Source: Pseudomonadota bacterium | GTDB taxonomy: Bacteria > Pseudomonadota > Gammaproteobacteria > Burkholderiales > Burkholderiaceae_C | Reading direction: 5' to 3' | Length of the DNA: 60,694 nucleotides | NCBI GenBank assembly: GCA_020161215.1 | Contig: JAIUOM010000008.1 | Location: forward strand, 1-60,694 | Position numbers and translations under genes: made by a program | Notes under the pieces: generated by a model | Told to the model about the DNA's origin: nothing | Database searches by the model: none | The model's input: only the letters and a program-made list of their open reading frames with translations | Shown: positions 43,094 through 52,221 of the stretch, piece by piece | How the letters are laid out: each line of letters begins with the position of its first letter | Position numbering within the stretch: the first letter of the stretch is position 1

Positions 43094-43123
43094 ACAGGCG
43101 CAGTCTCGGCTAGAATCTTTCTG

Positions 43124-43729
43124 GTGTCAAGTTCAACCGATTCCGAACGCCCCTACCACCACGGCAACCTGCGCCAGGCCTTGCTGGACGCCGCCTTCGA
43201 GCTGCTGGCCACGCGGCCCGCGGCCCAGCTCAGCCTGCGCGAGGTGGCCCGCGCCGCGGGCGTCAGCCACGCCGCGCCCTACCATTACTTCGCCGACCGC
43301 GACAGCTTGCTGAAGGCCGTCAGCACCGAGTGCCTGCGGCGCTTTCTGGGCGCGCAGCAAGACGCCGTGGCGCGCGCCACGGCGCCGCGCGAGCGGCTGC
43401 TGGCGCTGGGCCTGGCCTACGTGGGCTTTGCGCACCAGCAGCCGAACGCCTTTGCCCTGGTGTTCGACGCCCAGCTCTGCCCGCCCGGCCAGCCCAACGC
43501 CGAATCGGCGCCGCTGATCGCCGCCAACGAGGCGCTGCTGCGCGACTGCGTGACGGCGCTGCGGCCCACCGACGGCCCGCCCGACGCAAGCGGCGACGCG
43601 CTGGGCGCCGCGCTGTGGGGCACGGTGCACGGCCTGGCGCAACTGGTGATGGGCGGCCACCTGCCCATGGACGGCGTGGCGCCAGCGCTGCGCGCGCTGC
43701 TCGGCCAAGGTACTTTGGATAGGGCTTGA
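43124..43729 (+). CDS. TetR-family transcriptional regulator
   Basis: The 201-residue regulator has the helix-turn-helix LSLREVARAAGVSHAAPYHYF at about 35-55 and a WHG-type C-terminal domain (ALWGTVHGLAQLVMGG). It begins with GTG at 43124 (TAGAAT lies eight bases upstream as a -10 candidate). It is divergent from the quinone-type oxidoreductase, which it likely represses. Its stop is followed one base later by repeat copy m. Confidence 0.82.
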   Translation: MSSSTDSERPYHHGNLRQALLDAAFELLATRPAAQLSLREVARAAGVSHAAPYHYFADRDSLLKAVSTECLRRFLGAQQDAVARATAPRERLLALGLAYVGFAHQQPNAFALVFDAQLCPPGQPNAESAPLIAANEALLRDCVTALRPTDGPPDASGDALGAALWGTVHGLAQLVMGGHLPMDGVAPALRALLGQGTLDRA

Positions 43730-43730
43730 T

Positions 43731-43783
43731 TCAGGCACTGGCCGGCGTGGGGCAATCCTGAGCAGCTATTTTATTGAGAGCAT
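43731..43783 (+). repeat. AT-rich dispersed repeat (copy m)
   Basis: TGGCCGGCGTGGGGCAATCC, then TGAGCAGCTATTTTATTGAG. It follows the TetR stop directly and precedes the serine hydrolase gene. Confidence 0.75.
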
Positions 43784-43855
43784 TTCATGCCGCTTGGCTG
43801 GCGCCCACACCTCCTGTAGGTTCGGCGCAGGGCTCGGTCCCGCTGGAGTTCCACC

Positions 43856-44935
43856 ATGCCTTCTCGACGACACCTCGTCCTCGGCGCGACCGCCTCGCTT
43901 TTGGCGGCGGCCGCCGGTCCGGCCAGGGCCCAGGGCGCGGCCATCCCGCCGGACTGGCAACTGGCCCCGCCAGACAGCCCAGGCGTCTCGGCATCCGCGC
44001 TGGACGCCGCACTGACCGCCGGCGCCAGCGTGCCGGCCTTGCGCAGCCTGCTGGTGGCGCGCCACGACGTGCTGATCGGCGAGCGCTACTACGGCGGCAC
44101 CAGCGCCGCCGATCTGCTGGCCGTCAATTCGGTGACCAAGAGCGTATGTTCGATGCTGGTCGGCCAAGCGCTGCACCAGGGCAAGCTGCACAGCCTGTCG
44201 CAGACCGTGGGCGCACTGCTGCCGGAACGGGTGGGCGACGTGCCCGACACGCCGGTCGCCGCCGTCACGCTGGGCCAAATCCTCACCGGCACCACCGGCA
44301 TCGACTACCACTTCATGACGCAGATGCGCGCCCTGGCCAGCGCGGCCGACCCCGTGCGCTACGTGCTGGGCCTGCCGCGCCAGGCGCCCGCCCTGCCCGC
44401 CTGGTCGTACAACGACGCCGCCGTGTCGCTGCTCACCCCTATCCTGGAGCGCGCCCAGGGCCTGCCGCTGGAGGCGCTGGCCCAGCGCGATCTGTTTGCG
44501 CCGCTGGGCATCGACGCCTTCACCTGGCAGCGCGACCAGACCGGCCACGCCATGGCCTACATGGGCCTGAAGCTGCGCACGCGCGATGCGCTCAAGCTGG
44601 CCTGGCTGATGGCCGATGCGGGCCGCTGGCAAGGCCACGAAGTGTTGCCTTCCACCTGGGTCAGCGACAGCGCGCAGCCGCACGGGGCCACCGACTGGCG
44701 CGTGTCCCCCATCACCGATACCGCCTACGGCCACCTGTGGTTCAACGGCCGCCTGAACGGCCGCCCGGTGGTGTGGGCCTGGGGCTATGGCGCCCAGTTC
44801 GCGCTCGGCGTGCCCTCGCTGCAACTGGCGGTGGCCACCGCCGCCACCGACCCGCACCCGCGCGACCTGCGCGCCCAGAACACGGCCGTGATGGCGGTGG
44901 TGGCGCAGGTGGTGGCCGCCGTGGGCCAGGCTTGA
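43856..44935 (+). CDS. Serine hydrolase of the beta-lactamase/esterase (class C-like) family, periplasmic
   Basis: The 359-residue protein has a twin-arginine-type start (MPSRRHLVLGATASLLAAAA) and the penicillin-binding motifs: SxxK in NSVTKS (Ser92, Lys95), YxN in WSYNDAAV and a late WGYG. The substrate could be a beta-lactam, an ester or a peptide; the sequence does not decide. It lies upstream of serB, separated by repeat copy n. Confidence 0.83.
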   Translation: MPSRRHLVLGATASLLAAAAGPARAQGAAIPPDWQLAPPDSPGVSASALDAALTAGASVPALRSLLVARHDVLIGERYYGGTSAADLLAVNSVTKSVCSMLVGQALHQGKLHSLSQTVGALLPERVGDVPDTPVAAVTLGQILTGTTGIDYHFMTQMRALASAADPVRYVLGLPRQAPALPAWSYNDAAVSLLTPILERAQGLPLEALAQRDLFAPLGIDAFTWQRDQTGHAMAYMGLKLRTRDALKLAWLMADAGRWQGHEVLPSTWVSDSAQPHGATDWRVSPITDTAYGHLWFNGRLNGRPVVWAWGYGAQFALGVPSLQLAVATAATDPHPRDLRAQNTAVMAVVAQVVAAVGQA

Positions 44936-44980
44936 GGCCGCCCCGCCCATCCGTGGATAATGCTCGAATCGGCTTCCGAT

Positions 44981-45020
44981 GCCAGTCAATCAAGCCTGAA
45001 CAGCTCCCATATCAATAGCA
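44981..45020 (+). repeat. AT-rich dispersed repeat (copy n), touching the serB start
   Basis: AAGCCTGAACAGCTCCCATATCAATAGC is a degenerate copy of the CCTGAGCAGCTAT ... TGATAGC part. It ends one base before the ATG of serB, so it forms the gene's leader. Confidence 0.45.
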
Positions 45021-45021
45021 A

Positions 45022-45753
45022 ATGACCTCTTTCGACACCGTCCGCGAGATCAGCCCCGGCCTCACCGTGCGTGGCGTCACGCCGCCGCTGAACCTGCGCG
45101 ACTTCAAGCTGATCGCGTTCGACATGGACTCCACGCTGATCAACATCGAGTGCGTGGACGAGATCGCCGACGCCGCCGGCCGCAAGGCCGAGGTGGCCGC
45201 CATCACCGAGGCCGCCATGCGCGGCGAGATCACCGACTACCGCGACAGCCTGCTGCGCCGCCTGGCCCTGCTCAAAGGCGTGGACGAGGAACACCTGGCC
45301 CACGTCTACCGCGCCCGCCTGCGCCTGAACCCCGGCGCCGCCGAGCTGGTGCTGGCCTGCAAGGCGGCCGGGCTGAAGGTGCTGCTGGTCTCAGGCGGCT
45401 TCACCTACTTTGCCGACCGCCTGCGCGACCGGCTGGCGCTGGACTTTGCGCGCAGCAACAAGCTGGAGATTGAAAACGGCCAGCTCACCGGCCGCGTGCT
45501 GCCGCAAAGCTGGGGCGACATCGTCGACGGCGCCATGAAGCGCCAGACCCTGCTGCGCACCTGCAGCCTGATCGGCTGCGAACCGGCCCAGGCGATTGCC
45601 ATGGGCGACGGCGCCAACGACCTGGAGATGATGGACGCCGCCGGCCTGTCGGTGGCCTACCGCGCCAAACCCAAGGTGCGCGAGCAGGCCAAGGTGGCCA
45701 TCGACATGGGCGGGCTGGACCGGCTGCTGGAAGTGTTCGGGGCCCAGGTGTAA
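45022..45753 (+). CDS. serB: Phosphoserine phosphatase
   Basis: This HAD-type phosphatase performs the last step of serine synthesis. The 243-residue protein has the motif FDMDSTL (Asp34, Asp36), VSGG, and GDGANDLEMM, as in SerB. No ACT domain is present. There is no clear Shine-Dalgarno because the leader is repeat copy n. Confidence 0.94.
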   Translation: MTSFDTVREISPGLTVRGVTPPLNLRDFKLIAFDMDSTLINIECVDEIADAAGRKAEVAAITEAAMRGEITDYRDSLLRRLALLKGVDEEHLAHVYRARLRLNPGAAELVLACKAAGLKVLLVSGGFTYFADRLRDRLALDFARSNKLEIENGQLTGRVLPQSWGDIVDGAMKRQTLLRTCSLIGCEPAQAIAMGDGANDLEMMDAAGLSVAYRAKPKVREQAKVAIDMGGLDRLLEVFGAQV

Positions 45754-45775
45754 CGGCCGGTTTGGCGGCTTTTTC

Positions 45776-47148
45776 GGCTCTCTTCCGTTTCGTGTGGAAC
45801 GCTACAGTTCAAGAGATTGAATTGACAGCGAGCCAACAGGAGAGTGCCAAATGCAAGAAGCACTGTTTTGTCAGGCCCTTGGGCTGAGCGCGCCCTGGGC
45901 GGTGGAACGTGTTGCGCTGGATGTACAGCGCAGCCGCATAGACCTGTACGTTGCCTGGCACGGCAGCAGCGCACCATGCCCGGCCTGTACGGCTGCCGAG
46001 CAAAAGCTGCATGACCACCGCCAGCGCAGCTGGCGGCATCTGGACTTCTTTCAGTTCGAGGCCTACGTGCATTGCTCGCTGCCGCGTGTGGCCTGCAGCG
46101 TGTGTGGCCACACAAGCCAGCTGAGCGTGCCCTGGGCGCGCGAGGGCAGCCGCTTCACACTCATGTTCGAGGCACTGGCCCTGACGCTTGCGCGCGAGAT
46201 GCCAGTGGCCGCCTGTGCACGCATTCTGCGCTGTGCGGACAACGCCTTGTGGCGCCAGATCGATGCCCATGTCGGCTTGGCACGCGAACAGGAAAGCTAC
46301 GCGGATGTCACCTGCATCGGCATGGATGAGACCCGCTGCGCCAAAGGTCACAGCTACCTCACGGTGGTGCACGATCTGGCGCGCTCGCGTCTGATCCATG
46401 CCACGGCAGGCAAGGATGCCAGCACCGTGCAGCGCTTTGCGGCCGACTTCAAGAGCCATCAAGGCAGGCCTGAGGCCATCGAGGTGGTGTGCATGGACAT
46501 GTCCAAGGCCTTCATCGCAGGAGTCGGCCAGCACCTGCCCCAGGCGGCCATCGCCTTTGACGGCTTTCATGTGGTGCAGTTGGCCAACAAGGCGGTGGAT
46601 GCTGTGCGCCGTGAAGAGGTCAGGAGCGAGCGTTGGCTCAAGAACACCCGCTGATGCTGGCTCAAGGACCAGGGGCGGTGGACGCACAAGGAGCGGGGCA
46701 AGATGGACTGGCTGCCCCACAGCAGGCTCAAGACGGCCAAGGCGTGGCGCTTGAAGGAAGCGTTGCGGGACATCTACCGCAGTGCGGGCGCTCCGGCTCA
46801 GACCGCCCAAAGCAGTTTGGCACTCAAGAAGTGGCTGCAATGGGCGCAGCGCTGTCGCCTGCCGCCCTTCAGGGAGCTGGCCAAGACCATCAAGCAGCAC
46901 TGGGTCGGAATACTCAAGGCGTTCGAGGCATCCCACTGGCACACCGGTTACGTCGAAGCGGTCAATTCACTGCTGCAAGCGGCCAAGGCCAAGGCGCGTG
47001 GCTATGGGAGTGTGCAGCACTTCATTGCCATGGCCTTTCTGATTGCCGGCAAGCTCACTCACCTGCCGCGCAATCCTTTGCAGCACGCAAGGCCCTAACC
47101 AAAACATCTGTGGGCTATGTCGGTTTCCACACGAAACGGAAGAGAGCC
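45776..47148 (+). mobile_element. ISL3-family insertion sequence, 1373 bp
   Basis: Perfect 24-base inverted ends (45776-45799 and 47125-47148, beginning GGCTCTCTTCCGTTTCG) bound one transposase gene. The flanking eight bases (GCTTTTTC and ATTAATTC) do not match, so no target duplication is seen although ISL3 elements usually make one of 8 bp. Confidence 0.9.
45851..47098 (+). pseudogene. tnp: ISL3-family transposase interrupted by an in-frame TGA
   Basis: The full-length transposase reading frame (about 415 codons) has a single internal stop TGA at 46652-46654 between KNTR and CWLKDQGRWTH. Both halves are in the same frame. The N-terminal half has a zinc ribbon (CPACTAAE ... CSVCGH) and the first DDE residues (GMDETRCAKG; VVCMDMSKAF; FDGFHVVQLAN). 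The second half has the late acid in WHTGYVEAVNSLLQ and ends LTHLPRNPL. The stop replaces what I expect to be a tryptophan (TGG to TGA), so the copy is probably inactive unless read through. Confidence 0.85.
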
Positions 47149-47175
47149 ATTAATTCACCCAAGAAGCTTGCAGGT

Positions 47176-47296
47176 CTCCCATCCCCCTCAAAAGGCCGCG
47201 GAGCAGGCCAAGCCAGGAGCCGCTGCGCACGGCCGCCCGAAGCGGCCGGCTCGCCCCCCAGTGGGGGGAGGCGCCGCAGGCGCTTCGGGGGGCGTC
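47176..47296 (-). repeat. GC-rich dispersed repeat (class II, copy 2)
   Basis: On the plus strand GGCCGCGGAGCAGGCCAAGC is followed by GCGGCCGGCTCG, CCCCCCAGTGGGGGG and GCGCTTCGGGGGG. The part AGCAGGCCAAGCCAG is shared with copy 3. It lies directly downstream of the livK-type gene and its strong hairpin could stop transcription or protect RNA ends. Confidence 0.6.
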
Positions 47297-48460
47297 CTAT
47301 TTCAAATAATCAGAAACCACCTTCCACTTGCCATCCTGCAACTGCGATAGGCGCGAGGAGTCGCTGCCCAGGCGCTTGGTGGCGCTGAAGGTCATTTCGG
47401 CCGAGCCGAAAACGTCGGGCGGGATGGTCATGCTGTCCATGGCCTTGATGAAGCTGTCGGTGGTGAGGTTGGGGCCAGCCTTCTGGGCGCCCCTGATGAA
47501 GCTGTCGATGATCTCGTAGCCATAGACCGAGAACACCGCCGGGTCTTCGTTGAACTTGGTCTTGTACTTGTTGGCCCAGAAACGGATCGGTTGGGACGGG
47601 TCGTCCACATAGGGATTTTGCACCGTCATGGCGGCGTACATGCCGTCCATGGCCTTGCCGCCCAGTTTGTGGATCAGGTCGGTGTAGGCGGCGCTGGAGC
47701 CGACAAACGTGGGGCTGAAGCCGGTTTTGCGCGACTCGCCAATGGTGCCGATGGTCTCGCGGATGATGGTGCCCAGCGCCACGAAGTCGCAACCGGCGGC
47801 CTTCATGCGGGCCACCTGTGAGGAGAAATCGGTGGCGCCGCGCTTGAAGCTGGTCTTCTCGGCCAGTTCCATGCCGATCGACTTGGCGCCGGCCTCGGCG
47901 CCGCGCAGCACCTCCAGGCCGAACTCGTCGTCCTGGTAGATGGCGCACAGCTTCTTGGCGCCTTTTTCCTTGGCCAGCTTGGGCACGGCCAGACGCATCT
48001 GGTCGTAGTAGGTGGCGGCAAACGAGTACTTCAGGCGGTTCAGCGGCTCGTACATCTCGCGTGCGGCCGTCAGCGGGAAGAAGCTGATGACGTTCTTGTC
48101 GAACAGCACCGGAAAGGTGGCCACGTTCTGCGCCGTGCCGATGTGGCCGACCATGGCGAAAATCTTGTCCTGGTTGACGAGCTTTTGCGCGGCCAGCACG
48201 GCGCGCTTGGGGTCGTAGCCCGAGTCCTCGACCTTCAGGCTGAGCTTGCGACCGTTGATGCCGCCCTGCTCGTTGATCTCATCCACGCGCAGCATCATGC
48301 CCAGGCGCACCTGCTTGCCAAAGCCGGCCAGCGGGCCCGACAGATCCTGGATGGAGCCGAGCGAAATCTGGTCCTTGGACACTCCCTGAGACTGTGCAAG
48401 CGCGGGGCTGGCGGCGGCCAGGGTGCAGGCCAGGGCGGCGAGAGCGTACTTCGGTTGCAT
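47297..48460 (-). CDS. livK-like: Branched-chain-amino-acid-type ABC transporter substrate-binding protein
   Basis: The periplasmic receptor has 387 residues, with a signal peptide (ALAALACTLAAASPALAQ) and the Peripla_BP_6 fold (GVSKDQISLGSIQDLSGPL; GINGRKLSLKVEDSGYDP). Family members bind leucine-type amino acids, amides, urea or aromatic and aliphatic acids. ATG 48460 begins the signal peptide. It is the distal gene of the liv-type cluster. Confidence 0.9.
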   Translation of the reverse strand: MQPKYALAALACTLAAASPALAQSQGVSKDQISLGSIQDLSGPLAGFGKQVRLGMMLRVDEINEQGGINGRKLSLKVEDSGYDPKRAVLAAQKLVNQDKIFAMVGHIGTAQNVATFPVLFDKNVISFFPLTAAREMYEPLNRLKYSFAATYYDQMRLAVPKLAKEKGAKKLCAIYQDDEFGLEVLRGAEAGAKSIGMELAEKTSFKRGATDFSSQVARMKAAGCDFVALGTIIRETIGTIGESRKTGFSPTFVGSSAAYTDLIHKLGGKAMDGMYAAMTVQNPYVDDPSQPIRFWANKYKTKFNEDPAVFSVYGYEIIDSFIRGAQKAGPNLTTDSFIKAMDSMTIPPDVFGSAEMTFSATKRLGSDSSRLSQLQDGKWKVVSDYLK

Positions 48461-48575
48461 GGAGACTCCTTCTGGTTTCAAGGGGCGTGCGGACCGCGCC
48501 ACACGGGGGTTTGACAGGAATTCTGCGCCGGGGGTTCGCGCCTGGTCCGCAGTGATAACCCTGACGCATCGGGCT

Positions 48576-50435
48576 TCATGTGCGGTACATGGCCTCGATC
48601 TGTGGCGCGTACTTGGTCTGCACCAGCTTGCGCTTGAGCTTCATGGTGGGGGTCAGCTCTTCGTCCTCGGCGGTGAGCTGGGTGTCGAGCAGGAAGAAGC
48701 GTTTGATCTGCTCGACCCGGGCGAACTTCTTGTTCACCTCGTCGATCACGCCCTGGATCAGGGCCTGCACCTCGGGCGCGCGGGTCAGGCTGGCGTAGTT
48801 GGAGAAGGGTACGTCGTGGTCCTGCGCGTACTTCTCGACGTTTTCCTGGTCGATCATGATGATGACCGTGAGGTAGGGCTTCTGGTCGCCGATCACCACC
48901 GCATCGGTGACGTAGGGGCTGAATTTGAGTTCGTTCTCCAGCTCGCTGGGCGTGATGTTCTTGCCGCCGGCCGTGATGATGATGTCCTTCATCCGGTCGG
49001 TGATGCGAAAGAAGCCATCGCCATCCACCGAGCCGACGTCGCCGGTGCGCAGCCAACCGTCGGCAGTAAAGGTCTCGGCCGTCTTCTCCGGCTGGTTCAG
49101 GTAGCCGGCGAACACGTTCGGGCCCTTGACCTGGATCTCGCCCGTGGCGGCGTCAATGCGCACCTGGTTGAAGCTGGCGGCCGGGCCGATGGAGCCGGGC
49201 TTGATGCGGTCTACCGGCACGCCGGTGGAGGCGCCGCAGGTCTCGGTCATGCCCCAGACTTCGAGCATGGGCACGCCCAGGGCCAGGTACCACTTGACCA
49301 GCTCAGGCGAGATGGGCGCGGCGCCCGTGACCAGAAAGCGCGCGCGGTGGATGCCGATGAGTTTGCGCACGTTGTCCAGCGCCAGCCAGCGCGCCACGCG
49401 GAACTGCGCCTTCAAGCTGGCTGGCACCGGTTGACCGGCCAGTACGCGCTCTGCGATGCGCTGGCCCACGCCGATGCCCCAGGCGTACACGCCTTGCTGT
49501 AGCCGGGTGCCTTCTTTCAGCGCGATCATCACGCCGGAGTAGAACTTCTCCCACACGCGCGGCACGGCGGTGAACACCGTGGGCGCGATCTCGCGCACGT
49601 TCTCGGGCACGGTGTCGGGGTTCTCGACAAAGTTAAGCTTGGCGCCGGTGTACAGCGAAAAATACTCGCCGCCCATGCGCTCAGCAATGTGGCACAGCGG
49701 CAGAAAGCACATGCATTCGTCTGCCTCGCTGCGGGCAATCAGCGTGTTGTAGCCGCGCACCGTGACGGTGAGACCGGCGTGCGTGTGCATCGCGCCCTTG
49801 GGCTTGCCCGTGGTGCCGGAGGTGTAGACCAGGATGGCCAGGTCTTCAGGGCGGCAGGTCTGCACCAGCTGCTGCAGCTCGCCCGGATGGGTGGTGTTGT
49901 AGGTGCGGCCCAACGCGCGCAGCGCATCCAGGCTGATGACGCCGGGGTCATCAAGATCACGCAAGCCCTTCATGTCGAAGACGACGATCTTTTTGAGCCC
50001 CGGTAACTGCGCGCGCACTTCGAGCGCCTTGTCGAGCTGCTCGTCGTTCTCGACAAACAGGACGCTGGTGCGCGAGTCTTCGCACAGGTAGTGCACCTGC
50101 GCCGGTGCGTCGGTGGGGTAGATGCCGTTGGCCACGCCGCGGCAGGACAGCACGGCCAGGTCCGACAGCACCCATTCGACCACCGTGTTTGATAGGATCG
50201 AGGCCGTGTCGCCGGGCGCAAAGCCCAGGCTCCGCAGGCCGCCGGCCACTTCGCTCACCGCCTCGCCCACCTGCGCCCAGCTCCAGCTGCGCCAGATGCC
50301 CAGGTCCTTGGTGCGCAGCCACACCGTGTCACCGCGCTCGCGCACGGCGTTCCAGAACATCGCGGGGATGGTGTCGCCGTCCAGCACGCTTTGGGTTTGC
50401 GGCTGGATGTGTTGAAGGTCCCAAAGATTGGTCAT
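48576..50435 (-). CDS. AMP-forming acyl-CoA synthetase (long-chain-type fatty acid CoA ligase family)
   Basis: This ATP-dependent ligase converts a carboxylic acid to its CoA thioester via an acyl-adenylate. The 619-residue protein has the P-loop LVYTSGTTGKPKGAMHTH, VWGMTETCGAST, and the hinge DGWLRTGDVGSVDGDGF with DRMKDIIITAGGKNI. It lies within the transporter cluster, so it likely activates the imported acid. ATG 50435 is used; the frame could begin at 50447. Confidence 0.9.
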   Translation of the reverse strand: MTNLWDLQHIQPQTQSVLDGDTIPAMFWNAVRERGDTVWLRTKDLGIWRSWSWAQVGEAVSEVAGGLRSLGFAPGDTASILSNTVVEWVLSDLAVLSCRGVANGIYPTDAPAQVHYLCEDSRTSVLFVENDEQLDKALEVRAQLPGLKKIVVFDMKGLRDLDDPGVISLDALRALGRTYNTTHPGELQQLVQTCRPEDLAILVYTSGTTGKPKGAMHTHAGLTVTVRGYNTLIARSEADECMCFLPLCHIAERMGGEYFSLYTGAKLNFVENPDTVPENVREIAPTVFTAVPRVWEKFYSGVMIALKEGTRLQQGVYAWGIGVGQRIAERVLAGQPVPASLKAQFRVARWLALDNVRKLIGIHRARFLVTGAAPISPELVKWYLALGVPMLEVWGMTETCGASTGVPVDRIKPGSIGPAASFNQVRIDAATGEIQVKGPNVFAGYLNQPEKTAETFTADGWLRTGDVGSVDGDGFFRITDRMKDIIITAGGKNITPSELENELKFSPYVTDAVVIGDQKPYLTVIIMIDQENVEKYAQDHDVPFSNYASLTRAPEVQALIQGVIDEVNKKFARVEQIKRFFLLDTQLTAEDEELTPTMKLKRKLVQTKYAPQIEAMYRT

Positions 50436-50437
50436 GC

Positions 50438-51262
50438 CTATCGCCACGTCTTTTTTTTCTTCCAGCGCCGCTCGCCCCGCACCCCGTCGTCCTTCATGCC
50501 GAGGTAGAACTCCTGAATGTCTTCCTTCTCACGCAGGCGGGCGCAGCTGTCTTCCATCACGATGCGGCCGTTTTCCAGCACATAGCCGTAGTCGGCGGCG
50601 TTCAAGGCCATGTTGGCGTTCTGCTCGACCAGCAGGATGGTGGTGCCGCGTTCGCGGTTGATGCGCACCACGATCTCGAAGATTTCCTTGGTCAGCTTGG
50701 GAGACAGGCCCAGGCTGGGCTCGTCCAGCAGGATCAGCTGGGGCGCCGCCATCAGGGCGCGGCTGATGGCCAGCATCTGCTGCTGGCCGCCCGAGAGCAG
50801 GCCGGCGTCCTGCGCGGCACGCTCTTTCAGGATGGGGAAGTAGGCGTAGACCTGCTCCATGTCGCGCGCCACGCCGTCGCGGTCGGCACGGGTGTAGGCG
50901 CCCATCAGCAGGTTGTCGCGCACAGAGAGCAGCGGGAACACCTCGCGCCCCTCGGGCACATGCGACAAACCCTGCTGCACGATGAAAGCCGGGTCCTTGG
51001 CGGTGATGTCGGCGCCCTTGAACTCGACCGTGCCCTTGCGCGGATCGATGATGCCGGAGATGGTCTTGAGGATGGTGCTCTTGCCTGCGCCGTTGCTGCC
51101 CAGCACGGTGGCGATCTGCCCTTGCAGCACCTGCAGGCTAACCCCGCGGATCGCCTTGATGGGACCGTAGGCGCTCTCGACATTGAGCAGCTTTAGAACC
51201 ACGGGACCTGCGCTGGCGTCGCTCATCGCAGCCTGGGGCGTGGTGCTGGCGGTGACGCTCAT
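50438..51262 (-). CDS. livF-like: ABC transporter ATP-binding protein, LivF type
   Basis: The 274-residue ATPase has Walker A GSNGAGKST, the signature LSGGQQQMLAISRAL and Walker B LILLDEPSLGLSP. The LivF-like length fits a branched-chain-amino-acid-type transporter. It follows the LivG-like gene with a four-base overlap and precedes the acyl-CoA ligase by two bases. Confidence 0.92.
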   Translation of the reverse strand: MSVTASTTPQAAMSDASAGPVVLKLLNVESAYGPIKAIRGVSLQVLQGQIATVLGSNGAGKSTILKTISGIIDPRKGTVEFKGADITAKDPAFIVQQGLSHVPEGREVFPLLSVRDNLLMGAYTRADRDGVARDMEQVYAYFPILKERAAQDAGLLSGGQQQMLAISRALMAAPQLILLDEPSLGLSPKLTKEIFEIVVRINRERGTTILLVEQNANMALNAADYGYVLENGRIVMEDSCARLREKEDIQEFYLGMKDDGVRGERRWKKKKTWR

Positions 51263-52071
51263 GCGGGTCTCCGCAGCGAGGCCACGTCATCGACCGAGCC
51301 CAGATAGGCCTCGATCACCGCCGGGTCGGTCTGCACCTCGCGTGGCGTGCCCATGGCCAGCACCTGGCCCTGGTTCATGGCCACCACGCGGTCGGACACG
51401 CGCGAGACCAGCGACATGTCGTGCTCGACCATCAGCACGGTGACGCCCAGCTCCTGCACGATGTCCTGGATCCAGAAGGCCATGTCGTCGGTTTCTTCCA
51501 CGTTCAGGCCGGACGAAGGCTCGTCCAGCAGCAGCAACTGCGGCTCGGCGCACAGCGCGCGCGCCAGCTCCACCACCTTGCGCACGCCGTAGGGCAGGCC
51601 GGCCACCATCGATTCGCGGTGGTGTTGCAGGTCCAGCAGGTCGATCACGCGCTCGACCCGATCGCGCGCCGCCACCTCGGCCGCGCGCGTGGCGGAGGTG
51701 AAGAACAGCTCGCTCCAGAACCCCGTCTGCCGGTGCGTGTGGCGGCCGATCAGCAGGTTGTGCAGCACCGTGGCGTGCTCGAACAGCTCGATGTTCTGGA
51801 AGGTGCGTGCAATGCCGAGCGACGCCACCTGATGCGCCGGCTGGCTGGTCAGCCGCAGCATGCCGCTCGGCCCCGCAAAGTCGATCTCGCCGCTGGTCGG
51901 CGTGTAAATGCGGCTGATCAGGTTGAACACCGTCGTCTTGCCCGCGCCATTGGGCCCGATCAGCGTGAACACCTCACCCCGCCGCACGTCAAAGCTGACG
52001 TCGTTGACCGCCAGCACCCCGCCAAAGCGCACGCTCAGGTGGCGGGCCGAGAGCAGCACGTCATCAGCCAC
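51259..52071 (-). CDS. livG-like: ABC transporter ATP-binding protein, LivG type
   Basis: The 270-residue ATPase has Walker A GPNGAGKTT, a LPYGVRKVVELARAL signature region and Walker B LLLDEPSSGLN, with the longer insert typical of LivG. It overlaps the LivF-like gene by four bases. The permease gene upstream is separated by a class II repeat. Confidence 0.92.
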   Translation of the reverse strand: MADDVLLSARHLSVRFGGVLAVNDVSFDVRRGEVFTLIGPNGAGKTTVFNLISRIYTPTSGEIDFAGPSGMLRLTSQPAHQVASLGIARTFQNIELFEHATVLHNLLIGRHTHRQTGFWSELFFTSATRAAEVAARDRVERVIDLLDLQHHRESMVAGLPYGVRKVVELARALCAEPQLLLLDEPSSGLNVEETDDMAFWIQDIVQELGVTVLMVEHDMSLVSRVSDRVVAMNQGQVLAMGTPREVQTDPAVIEAYLGSVDDVASLRRPA

Positions 52072-52080
52072 CGCAGTGCC

Positions 52081-52207
52081 TCCAGTCCCTCAGACGGCCG
52101 CGAAGCAGGCCAAGCCAGCAAACGCCGTGGCCGGACCTGCGCCGGCCACTGGCGTTGTCCCCCCTCCCATCGGAGAGGGGGGAAGGCGCGAAGCGACTCA
52201 GGGGGGT
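52081..52207 (-). repeat. GC-rich dispersed repeat (class II, copy 3)
   Basis: CGGCCGCGAAGCAGGCCAAG, AACGCCGTGGCCGGAC, then CCCCCCTCCCATCGGAGAGG and GAAGCGACTCAGGGGGG on the plus strand. It has a strong hairpin and sits inside the liv-type operon, between the LivM-like and LivG-like genes. Confidence 0.6.
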
Positions 52208-52221
52208 GTTACACGCTCCGG

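Noticed and set aside
45768-47156. Target-site duplication of the ISL3 element
   Set aside because: The eight bases on each side (GCTTTTTC and ATTAATTC) do not match.
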